The notes under the pieces were generated by a model. It was not told where the DNA came from and searched no databases. It saw only the letters and a program-made list of their open reading frames with translations. Shown in pieces: positions 44,152 to 51,360 of a stretch of DNA of 64,000 nt (its first letter is position 1; the number at the start of each line of letters is the position of its first letter). The DNA is from Solimicrobium sp043758755 (GTDB lineage: Bacteria; Pseudomonadota; Gammaproteobacteria; Burkholderiales; Burkholderiaceae_D). Where the stretch lies: NCBI GenBank assembly GCA_043758755.1, contig JAYVMW010000059.1:180498-244497 (forward strand), read 5' to 3'. Made by a program: the position numbers and the translations under genes.

Positions 44152-45050
44152 GTAAAGAGCATCCATCCAGCAATCTTCAGATGATTCCTATCGACAAAAT
44201 CGAAGTGATCAATCCGCGTGACCGCAATGGGAAAATCTTCGATGACATCGTCGGCAATATCAAGAACCTTGGACTGAAAAAGCCAATCACAGTCACCCCC
44301 CGAAAGGATGCCGACGGCCACGAAAAATTCCTGTTGATCTGTGGTGAAGGCAGGCTCAAAGCGTTCAAATCGCTGGGTGAAACCACGATCCCGGCCATGG
44401 TCGTCGACGTCAGCGATGAAGACGCATTTATCATGAGTCTTGCTGAAAACATCGCGCGCCGCCAGGGGCGCACCTTGGAATTATTGGCAGGCATCGAGCA
44501 GCTGCGTGCCAAGGGATATGAAAAGAGCGCCATTGCGAAGAAAACCGGGCTCAGTTATGACTACGTCAATTGTATCTTGCAGCTACTCCAGAATGGCGAA
44601 GAGCGATTGCTGATTGCAGTGGAAGGCGGGCGCATTCCTCTCAACGTTGCCGTGACCATTGCCGGCGCTGGCAGCAACGACAAGGACGTGCAGGCTGCGC
44701 TGCAGGAAGCTTATGAGAATGGGCAATTGCGTGGTAACCACCTTATTCAGGCGCGTAAGGTCATCGAGAAGCGCCGCTCTCTGGGACGGAGCGTCGCGCG
44801 AGGAGCGCCACGAAAAATGCCGGATGTGACTTCGTCCAGCCTGATCCGGACGTATCAGAAGGAGGTCGAGCGGCAAAAGTTGATGGTCAAGAAGGCAGAG
44901 TTTGCGCAGCAGCGATTGCTCTTTGTAGCAGAGGCCATGCGCCAGCTAATGGCGGATGAAAATTTCACCAATCTGCTTCGCGCAGAAGGCCTTGATAGCT
45001 TGCCGAAATATATCGCCGAGCGCGTTTGGCCGGGAGGTCATGCTATATGA
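44148..45050 (+). CDS. ParB/RepB-like DNA-binding protein, first copy
   Basis: A 300-residue protein with a ParB N-terminal domain: NIKNLGLKKPITVTPRKDAD, the nucleotide-binding box FLLICGEGRLKAFKSLG, and IMSLAENIARRQGRT. A central helix-turn-helix follows (EKSAIAKKTGLSYDYVNCIL), and the C-terminus resembles the RepB plasmid-partition family. No ParA-type ATPase is encoded nearby, so classical partition is unlikely. The start overlaps the recombinase stop (ATGA) and the end overlaps the second ParB gene, so all are made together. Confidence 0.85.
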   Translation: MSKEHPSSNLQMIPIDKIEVINPRDRNGKIFDDIVGNIKNLGLKKPITVTPRKDADGHEKFLLICGEGRLKAFKSLGETTIPAMVVDVSDEDAFIMSLAENIARRQGRTLELLAGIEQLRAKGYEKSAIAKKTGLSYDYVNCILQLLQNGEERLLIAVEGGRIPLNVAVTIAGAGSNDKDVQAALQEAYENGQLRGNHLIQARKVIEKRRSLGRSVARGAPRKMPDVTSSSLIRTYQKEVERQKLMVKKAEFAQQRLLFVAEAMRQLMADENFTNLLRAEGLDSLPKYIAERVWPGGHAI

Positions 45051-45928
45051 CTAACGAGTATCTGGGGTTCATTCCGGAGCCCATCATCATTTCTTTTGAC
45101 AGATTGCTGCCATCACACAAGGTGCCAGACGGTCTCATGAATTCCCGGAAATTCAAGCAGATCATCGCGTCCATCGATGCCATTGGTTTGATCGAACCTT
45201 TGACGGTTGCGAAAGCCGACAAGATCAGCGGTATGCACCTACTGCTGGATGGACACAACCGCATGATTGCGCTGCAGGAACTGGGATTCAAGGACGCGCC
45301 TTGTTTGATCGCAAAGGATGACGAAAGCTACACCTATAACAATCGGATCAACCGGCTCTCGACTATCCAAGAGCATTTCATGATCCGCCGTGCGGTAGAG
45401 CGAGGTGTCACGCCCTCCCGTTTAGCGAATTCGCTCGAATTGGATATTGAGCTTATCACCAAAAAAATCAATCTCCTGAACGGGATCTGTTCAGAGGCCG
45501 TTCAGCTGTTGAGGGACAAACATTTTTCAGCCAGCTTGAGCCCGGTCCTGCGGAAAATGAAGCCTACTCGTCAGGTCGAGTGCGTCGAGCTGATGGTGGC
45601 GACCAACAATATCACCGTATCTTACGCTCAGGCACTCCTTGCGGCGACACCCAGCAACATGCTGGTGAACGAAAACGGGCAGAAGAAAGTGAAAGGCATT
45701 ACCGCTGATCAAATGGCCAAGATGGAGCGCGAAATGGCAAACCTTGAGGGGCAGTTCAAACTGGTTGAGCAATCCTATGGACAAGACGTCCTTAATCTCG
45801 TCCTCGCCAGGGGCTACTTGGCGAAGTTGCTGGACAACGAGGCCGTGATTCGATTTTTGTCGCAAAACAATCCAGACATTTTGCGCGAGTTTTCTGCCAT
45901 CGTACAAACGGCGTCGCTGGACAAATAG
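45047..45928 (+). CDS. ParB/RepB-like DNA-binding protein, second copy
   Basis: A 293-residue relative of the preceding protein with the same layout: a ParB-like N-domain (IASIDAIGLIEPLTVAKADK, then LLLDGHNRMIALQELG), a helix-turn-helix segment (RGVTPSRLANSLELDIELIT) and a RepB-type C-terminus. The nucleotide-box is DGHNR here against GEGR in the first copy, so the two may differ in activity. The ATG at 45047 overlaps the previous stop (ATGA). A 21-base longer frame is not used because the overlap start is typical of the operon. Confidence 0.83.
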   Translation: MTNEYLGFIPEPIIISFDRLLPSHKVPDGLMNSRKFKQIIASIDAIGLIEPLTVAKADKISGMHLLLDGHNRMIALQELGFKDAPCLIAKDDESYTYNNRINRLSTIQEHFMIRRAVERGVTPSRLANSLELDIELITKKINLLNGICSEAVQLLRDKHFSASLSPVLRKMKPTRQVECVELMVATNNITVSYAQALLAATPSNMLVNENGQKKVKGITADQMAKMEREMANLEGQFKLVEQSYGQDVLNLVLARGYLAKLLDNEAVIRFLSQNNPDILREFSAIVQTASLDK

Positions 45929-47304
45929 TGAATGCAGGGCGAACCACCTCCAACTGCGACGAGCCTGCTGGCCGGATCGACAGCACCACCGAGCCATCGA
46001 CAGCTGATGCCTCGACAGAAGTGGGCAGTCACCGGAATGCGCCACGCCCAAGCCGTACCTGCTTGTATGGCTTAGTAGGCGAGGTCGCGTGTGCTGGTAG
46101 TGATGGAGCAGAAACCAATCCCTATGCTATCGCCGCGAACTTCATGGCCTATCTCTCGTGCGCGATTGGGCGTGGCGTGTATCTCCCCATTGGCAATACA
46201 TGGCACCATGCGCGCTTGTTTTGCCTGCACATTGGGCGTTCCGGTCGTGGCCGAAAAGGTGATGCGCTACAGCTGGTCTTGCGCCTTGATCAGGCTCTGC
46301 GCGAAATCGACGATCGCTTTGCGCCGCATGTTCACCGTGGCGGACTATCCAGCCGTGAAGGGCTCGTGGCCCTGATGCACGACGGATATCGACAAGGTAA
46401 GCAGGATGTCGCAGCCATTACTGACAAACGGCTGTGGGTGGTCGAATCTGAGTTCGCCAACGTGTTACACCAAGGACGGCGTGAAGGCAACACGCTGTCC
46501 GCAGCGCTGCGCGATTGCTGGGACGGTGTGAGCCTCCAGCCAGCGACGAAATCGAATCGGCTATACGCCAGCAACCCTCATTTATGTCTGAGCGGCGCAA
46601 TTTCGCCGGGCGAACTGACGGACATGATGAGCACGCGCGACTTGACCAACGGCTTTGCCAACCGGTTCCTCATGATCTGGGCCGAACGATCACAAATTTT
46701 GCCGTTCCCGAAGGCGACGCCTCAGTCGATCGTGGACAACCTTGCGTGCAAAGTTTCGGAGATTTTGCAATTTGTCGGTGCAGATCGCCATGATCAGCGT
46801 GACAACTTGCGAATGGAGCTCACGGCGAGGGCGCAGTGGCGCTATGCCCAGCTTTACCGGTCTGAACTCAACGAGGACCTAGGGGGAGATGTCGTTAGCG
46901 CGATGTTGGAACGACGCGCCCCTACGCTGCTGCGTCTGGCAATGCTGTTTGCATTGACCGACCTGCAAACGCTGGTCGATGTTCCGCATATCGAGGCCGC
47001 GATGGCCTGGATACGGTACGCTACCGCGTCCGTCCACTACGTCTTTGTGAGTGCGGCTGAGGAAGCCCAAATGGTACAGGCCCTTGATCTATCGAATAGA
47101 GTCCTGCTGTTCTTGCGGGAACGCGGCAAGGCCACGCGGACCGAAATCACGACAGAGTGCTTTCAAAAGCATGTCTCCAAGGCGAAGATCGACGCCAGTC
47201 TGGATCTATTGTTGGCGGCAACGCCACCGAAAATATGCGTTCAATTAGTCGCCCGCCCTGCGGATGCACCCGGGACGTCGACCCGGATATACAGGCTTGC
47301 GTGA
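45928..47304 (+). CDS. DUF3987-family protein
   Basis: A 458-residue protein that I assign to DUF3987 from its pattern ANFMAYLSCAIGRGVYLPIG, LFCLHIGRSGRGRKGDALQL, LWVVESEFANVLHQGRREGN and FANRFLMIWAERSQILPFP. HIGRSGRGRKGDALQ is in the place of a Walker-A-like loop. The family is found next to primases, helicases and defence genes on mobile elements, without an established reaction. It starts at a GTG that shares one base with the previous stop (TAGTG), the fourth member of the operon. Confidence 0.78.
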   Translation: MNAGRTTSNCDEPAGRIDSTTEPSTADASTEVGSHRNAPRPSRTCLYGLVGEVACAGSDGAETNPYAIAANFMAYLSCAIGRGVYLPIGNTWHHARLFCLHIGRSGRGRKGDALQLVLRLDQALREIDDRFAPHVHRGGLSSREGLVALMHDGYRQGKQDVAAITDKRLWVVESEFANVLHQGRREGNTLSAALRDCWDGVSLQPATKSNRLYASNPHLCLSGAISPGELTDMMSTRDLTNGFANRFLMIWAERSQILPFPKATPQSIVDNLACKVSEILQFVGADRHDQRDNLRMELTARAQWRYAQLYRSELNEDLGGDVVSAMLERRAPTLLRLAMLFALTDLQTLVDVPHIEAAMAWIRYATASVHYVFVSAAEEAQMVQALDLSNRVLLFLRERGKATRTEITTECFQKHVSKAKIDASLDLLLAATPPKICVQLVARPADAPGTSTRIYRLA

Positions 47305-47573
47305 AGGATAATTATCGTGGGTTGACTTTATTTCGCGCAGTTCGCGGAGATAAAGATCTGGATAAGTGCTTGTCCCAAAACACGGTCCGCTCATTTCGCT
47401 CATTTCCGCGCCTGCGTCCATGTTCGGCACGAGATGAGAATCAATGTCCGGATGCATAAAATGCTTACTCGCTGCCGTTCTACAGGTGACGCCGCGTTAT
47501 CGTCGCTGCAAATTGTCCACAGAAGCAGATGCGGGCTGTTGGGATAACACCGGCTCCATGACGTAAAAGGTAA

Positions 47574-47604
47574 CCCCCAATGCGAAGGCATTCGCATTGA
47601 GGGG
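47574..47604 (-). terminator. Hairpin terminator after the first EVE-like gene
   Basis: Long stem, 13 bp with one bulge: CCCCCAATGCGAA against TTCGCATTGAGGGG, loop GGCA. It ends 7 bases from the stop codon of the minus-strand gene. The T tract behind it is weak. Its core AATGCGA/TCGCATT is shared with the terminator at 49045. Confidence 0.65.
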
Positions 47605-47610
47605 AGACTG

Positions 47611-48525
47611 CTAGGATGCGTTGTCAGACGCGCTCGTCGCCTTCGGCGCATTGGTACGCCACTGCTTGAAGACATGCTTGCGATGGTAGGCCATGTATTC
47701 CTTCTGTTGCGCAGTCAGCTCCGGCAAGCAAAAAGCAGGGTCAACCCAAGAATCGAAGGCATCCCTGTCCATCGCCGGGTCCTGAAGCTGATTGCCGTTG
47801 TCCTCAAAAGTTACCATGCCCATGGCAAAGTGTTCGGCCAGCTGACCATCCATCAAAACGTAGTTGTTCGGGTCGGTACGCTCGAAGTCGGTGCAGGTCT
47901 CCCATGGAACGATACGCGTCGCAACGAGGACAAGTTCATGGTCAGACACAATGCGATGTTTGTCGCGCTCAAGTACGATTTCTTTAGTTGGGCCGTTACC
48001 ATCTAAGGCCCAAAGGAGTTTGATTTTTTCGTGGCCGATCTTGTCTTTGCGGCTCAGGAGGCGAGCCACCAAAAGAAAGCGTTCGGTTTGTCGGGAAGTC
48101 GCGTAGCGGGAACATTGCGAGAAGAGCGAATCGAAGCATGGCATGCTATTCGTCGCAACCGGTAACACTTCCTCGAAACCAGGATATGAACAGCCATGCT
48201 TCGCTGCGGTCGCCTTGATCATCTCAACCTCGCGGGATGACAACGCCACAGGCACGGGTGTCGCATGCAAGTTCATGCGGACCCAGCGATCTGGGATGTG
48301 GCCATTTTGGATGCGGCCGCTTTTATGTTTCGCGTTGTGCTGGGGTTCGCTGATGCGGCCTGCGGCAACCACGTGATTGTCGCGCAGGGCGAACACAAAG
48401 TCGCCGGTTTTGACCTCGGTCGCACCGTTGGCCAGGCCTGCGGTCAATTGGCCGTCCCACATGAGGGTATTGCTCAAGGTGTCCATGTTCACAAACACAA
48501 TGTTGTAGGGGATGATTTTCGCCAT
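47611..48525 (-). CDS. Unrecognised protein with PUA/EVE-like N-terminus, paralog A
   Basis: A 304-residue soluble protein. The N-terminus (IVFVNMDTLSNTLMWDG, VKTGDFVFALRDNHVVAAGR) resembles EVE/PUA-fold domains, which often bind modified nucleobases; this is a judgement by eye. The C-terminal half (SDHELVLVATRIVPWE, DPAMDRDAFDSWVDPAF, YMAYHRKHVFKQWR) is nearly the same as in the paralog at 49102 and is not known to me. The ATG at 48525 keeps register with that paralog, though the frame opens at 48552. No similarity to the recombinase operon; it faces the DUF3987 gene. Confidence 0.7.
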   Translation of the reverse strand: MAKIIPYNIVFVNMDTLSNTLMWDGQLTAGLANGATEVKTGDFVFALRDNHVVAAGRISEPQHNAKHKSGRIQNGHIPDRWVRMNLHATPVPVALSSREVEMIKATAAKHGCSYPGFEEVLPVATNSMPCFDSLFSQCSRYATSRQTERFLLVARLLSRKDKIGHEKIKLLWALDGNGPTKEIVLERDKHRIVSDHELVLVATRIVPWETCTDFERTDPNNYVLMDGQLAEHFAMGMVTFEDNGNQLQDPAMDRDAFDSWVDPAFCLPELTAQQKEYMAYHRKHVFKQWRTNAPKATSASDNAS

Positions 48526-49044
48526 GCTCATTCCGATCAAATAAAATTTCAATACGGGCTAGGCGGTCACAGTGGCGTGACAGCCAACCCATCCAATTGC
48601 ACTGCGTTACGGGGGAGAGTTTTCCGGACTAGCGATGGATGCAGTCCGAGGGATTTATGCAGGCAGCCCACGCCTCGCTGCGATGACGGCACAGCGGCCG
48701 AGAGATCATGTCACGGCCTGCGCCGAATGTTTCTATTTTTAGAATTGCATGGACCGCCCGCTGTTGTCAAACTTTATTTTGACCCGGCGCTTCAAATAAG
48801 AAAATCATAGGCAAGAGGACTACCCCGCTCACCTGGATCTGAATTTGCACACTGGAATGTCGGTTTTGCGGTTCTACGCTGATTTGGACCTCAACGTGCA
48901 GAGGCGCACCTTAAACCTGTCTTTTAGGATCAAAAAACGCTGTAAGGACGCGTCTACATGTCGCCAGTCGGAATCGGCCGTCCTTGACGGATTATTCGCT
49001 CCGAGGGCATGCTGAGGCCGTAGCGGCAACAGCGAGCTGCGTTG
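48526..49044. other. Stretch between the two EVE-like genes, no clear gene
   Basis: About 520 bases. It includes the presumed promoter region of paralog A on the minus strand, but I could not identify a convincing -35/-10 pair. A plus-strand frame near 48840-48930 (ending in a NVQRRTL-like segment) is short and lacks a start signal, and may be debris. Nothing else is supported. Confidence 0.35.
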
Positions 49045-49077
49045 CAAAAAAGCCCCAATGCGATTTGGTCGCATTGG
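49045..49077 (-). terminator. Intrinsic terminator after the second EVE-like gene
   Basis: Minus-strand stem CCAATGCGA/TCGCATTGG with a 5-base loop, then GGGGCTTTTTT. It lies 25 bases past the stop codon of the gene at 49102. The stem core equals that of the terminator at 47574. Confidence 0.75.
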
Positions 49078-49101
49078 AGGCTATAGGGGATTTAATCGAT
49101 T

Positions 49102-50022
49102 CTACGCACCTGGAACGTAGACGGGCTTAGGCATGCCTGAGCGCCACTGTTGAAACACGTGAGCGCGATGGTAGGCTAGGTACTTCTTTTGATGCTTATT
49201 CAAAGTTGGCAGATTGAAGTCACAGTCGACCCAGGGATCGAATGCGTCGTGGTCCATCGCCGGATCGTGAGTCTGCTCACCAGTGCTTTGGAAACTGACC
49301 AGCCCCATCGCAAAGTGATCAGCAAGCTGTGCGTCGAGTAGGATATAGTTATTCGCGTCAAGGCGTTCGATATCGGAGCTTGCCTCCCATGGCACGATGC
49401 GCGTTGCCACCCAATCGAGTTCGTGATCGGTTACTGAACGATGCTCATCGCGGTCGTAGATTCGGACAGCCAAGTTACCGCTGGCGCGCAGCGCATCGCA
49501 CAGACGGATCTTAGCTTCAGCGCTGATATCGGCGCGGGCAATGATGTGAAGGAGTTGTTCTGCCTGTTCATCTCTTTTCATCGTGCTGACCATGCACTGG
49601 GCACCTTGAAGGAGCGAAGCAAGCGGTGCAAAATGTTGGGTATCGGCTGCATCAATCGCGAGTACATCTTCGAAATCGGGATAAGCGCATCCGTGACGTT
49701 GTGCGCTCGCCTTCAGCGCGGCTTTCTGCGTCGCCGACAGCGTGGCTTGGCTTAGTTCGGGATAAAGATTCATGCGTACCCAAACTTTGGAGATCAGGCC
49801 AACTTTGTTTTTCTTACTCCCCCCCATTTGCCAGAAACTGCATTCCGTGACACGCCCAGCCGCGACCACATAGCCGTGACGCAGGGCGAAAGCGATATCG
49901 CCTACTTTGACATTGGAATTTGCGCCTGCCATGCACGCCGACAATTGGCCGCTCCAGGAAAAGACCCGTGTGACGGTGTCCAGGTTGACGACTACGACAT
50001 TGTTTTGACTGATTGTACGCAT
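49102..50022 (-). CDS. Unrecognised protein with PUA/EVE-like N-terminus, paralog B
   Basis: A 306-residue homologue of the protein at 47611, co-linear over its whole length. The N-terminus reads VVVVNLDTVTRVFSWSG and VKVGDIAFALRHGYVVAAGR, and the C-terminus DHELDWVATRIVPWEASSD, NYILLDAQLADHFAMGLVSF and YLAYHRAHVFQQWRSG. The middle third is the most divergent. Start ATG at 50022 with AAGGAA upstream; a strong terminator hairpin ends only about 20 bases before the ATG. Together the pair may read or detect modified nucleic acid, but this is inference. Confidence 0.7.
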   Translation of the reverse strand: MRTISQNNVVVVNLDTVTRVFSWSGQLSACMAGANSNVKVGDIAFALRHGYVVAAGRVTECSFWQMGGSKKNKVGLISKVWVRMNLYPELSQATLSATQKAALKASAQRHGCAYPDFEDVLAIDAADTQHFAPLASLLQGAQCMVSTMKRDEQAEQLLHIIARADISAEAKIRLCDALRASGNLAVRIYDRDEHRSVTDHELDWVATRIVPWEASSDIERLDANNYILLDAQLADHFAMGLVSFQSTGEQTHDPAMDHDAFDPWVDCDFNLPTLNKHQKKYLAYHRAHVFQQWRSGMPKPVYVPGA

Positions 50023-50043
50023 TTTGATTTCCTTATATTGGAT

Positions 50044-50071
50044 AAAAAAGAGGCCACACGCTGGTGGCCTC
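50044..50071 (-). terminator. Terminator hairpin just upstream of paralog B
   Basis: Perfect 8-bp stem GAGGCCAC/GTGGCCTC with a 6-base loop and six T on the minus strand. It lies between the primase stub and the paralog B ribosome-binding site, so it may be a relic of the primase transcript or an attenuator for paralog B. Confidence 0.78.
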
Positions 50072-50093
50072 AGTGGTAATACTGCTCGTTGAC

Positions 50094-50378
50094 TTAGTCG
50101 TTGCTCATAGCGCTTTCCAGGGACTGGCGGTTGTATTGATCGGACTGATACTCCTGTGCATCCAGCAACCAGAATTTGCTGCCATTCGACTCGCGGCTCT
50201 CGATGCTGAGCGCCGTGAGTTGTTTGCCGAACTTGATCAGATTCAGGGCAGGGAAGCGGAACCGCGCAGCGAAGCGTTGATACTGTTCGTACAACGCAGC
50301 TGGCTTGGTTCCTCTCTTGTCTGCGGAGCAGGCCTCCTTGACGAAATAGCGGACGCTATCGGTGGCAGGCGAAACGAC
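50094..50378 (-). pseudogene. C-terminal stub of a phage/plasmid primase (D5-like)
   Basis: The minus-strand frame after a TGA at 50379 reads SVRYFVKEACSADKRGTKPA, ALYEQYQRFAARFRFPALNL and IKFGKQLTALSIESRESNG. This is the C-terminal winged-helix pattern of D5-type primase-helicases, in which an E(A)C, a Y-x-x-Y-x-R/W block and F-x-x-x-L follow one another. The helicase core is absent and no start codon fits the intact part except a TTG at 50294. It is followed by its own terminator. Confidence 0.6.
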
Positions 50379-50486
50379 TCAAAAATGATGCAGATAAACG
50401 AGTTGTGAAGTCTGCAAAAACAGAGCAAGTCTTCAATTCAAATTCGGCTCAACCAGCCTAAAAACGATACGAAAGCAGAGAACACC

Positions 50487-50993
50487 ATGAGCACATACTT
50501 CGCACAGCCCTATAACACCGACGCAAGAGGTTTTTACTTTGACAGCATGGATTCTTATACCAGCCAATCAGAAAGCCTTACAGACGGTTTTGGTAGCCCT
50601 GTGGAAGAATTTGAAATCCAGTTTATAGACGGTGACGATTGCGAGTTATTTTCAGCCTGTGGTATTGATCAAAGCAATTTAAATCTGTGGTTTGAAACCA
50701 TTGTTGATTTAGCTGACCATGAAAAAACAGCCTTGTACTATTTGCGCAGTGTTTCAGGTTACAACTTGGAAAATGCTCTTGATAAGCTGGAAGACGTAAA
50801 TTTGTCTGAAGGTAATTTGAAGGACATAGCTGAAACTTTGTTTGATGAGTTCTATTTAAACGACGTGCCAGAATCAGTACGTGCTTATATTGATTACGGA
50901 AAATTTGCGCTGGATTGTCAAATGGGTGGCGACTTATACGAGTTTGATTTTGAAGGCACAACTTGGACATGCACCAACGCTTCAAGCATTTAG
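50487..50993 (+). CDS. Antirestriction protein, ArdA-like
   Basis: A 168-residue, very acidic protein: I count 34 Asp and Glu against 7 Lys and Arg. The layout of strand-rich N-domain, a central VEEFEIQFIDGDDCELF, and a C-terminal ESVRAYIDYGKFALDCQMGG matches ArdA, which mimics DNA and blocks type I restriction enzymes. Mobile elements carry it to survive entry into new hosts. It stands next to the right attachment site and is transcribed towards it. Start supported by AAGCAGAG upstream, a weak ribosome-binding site. Confidence 0.8.
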   Translation: MSTYFAQPYNTDARGFYFDSMDSYTSQSESLTDGFGSPVEEFEIQFIDGDDCELFSACGIDQSNLNLWFETIVDLADHEKTALYYLRSVSGYNLENALDKLEDVNLSEGNLKDIAETLFDEFYLNDVPESVRAYIDYGKFALDCQMGGDLYEFDFEGTTWTCTNASSI

Positions 50994-51109
50994 TCAAAAT
51001 AACGTGGACAGGGTGGGCAGGTTGGACTTGCCGATGGGAAGAACGTGTTTTGACTGAAAATATTGATAGGCTACAGCGTAGCCTATACGTAGCCTAGACA
51101 CCAAGAAAC

Positions 51110-51145
51110 AAAAAAGGGTTAGTGCCTACTACGGCTCTAACCCTT
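51110..51145 (-). terminator. Intrinsic terminator after tRNA-Phe
   Basis: Minus-strand stem AAGGGTTAG/CTAACCCTT (9 bp) with a 14-base loop, followed by six T. It is 8 bases past the tRNA 3' end, on the island side of the junction, so it was brought by the island. Confidence 0.85.
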
Positions 51146-51153
51146 GATGTACT

Positions 51154-51198
51154 TGGTGGCCCGGGGCGGAATCGAACCACCGACACAAGGATTTTCAA
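51154..51198 (-). repeat. Right attachment site within tRNA-Phe
   Basis: The 45 bases identical to 41326-41370. The intact tRNA at this end and the partial copy at the other show that the element entered from the tRNA 3' side and restored the gene. Confidence 0.85.
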
Positions 51199-51229
51199 TC
51201 CTCTGCTCTACCGACTGAGCTACCAGGCC
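51154..51229 (-). tRNA. tRNA-Phe (anticodon GAA)
   Basis: The minus strand folds as a complete 76-base cloverleaf: acceptor arms GGCCTGG and CCGGGCC, D-arm GCTC/GAGC, anticodon stem GAGGA/TCCTT with loop TTGAAAA giving GAA, T-arm GGTGG/CCGCC-type with TTCGATT, and an encoded CCA end. It is the target of the island; bases 51154-51198 are repeated exactly at 41326-41370. Confidence 0.97.
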
Positions 51230-51360
51230 AAGAGCGGCATTATAGCCAAGTCTGGTGTAAAATGGAAACACTTTTTTGAATTAATTTCCCGCCTCCTGCC
51301 ACACGGTGTATTTTTGTGTGGTCGATTTTGTAAATAATTGTCTTTTTTCTGTGAGCCACT

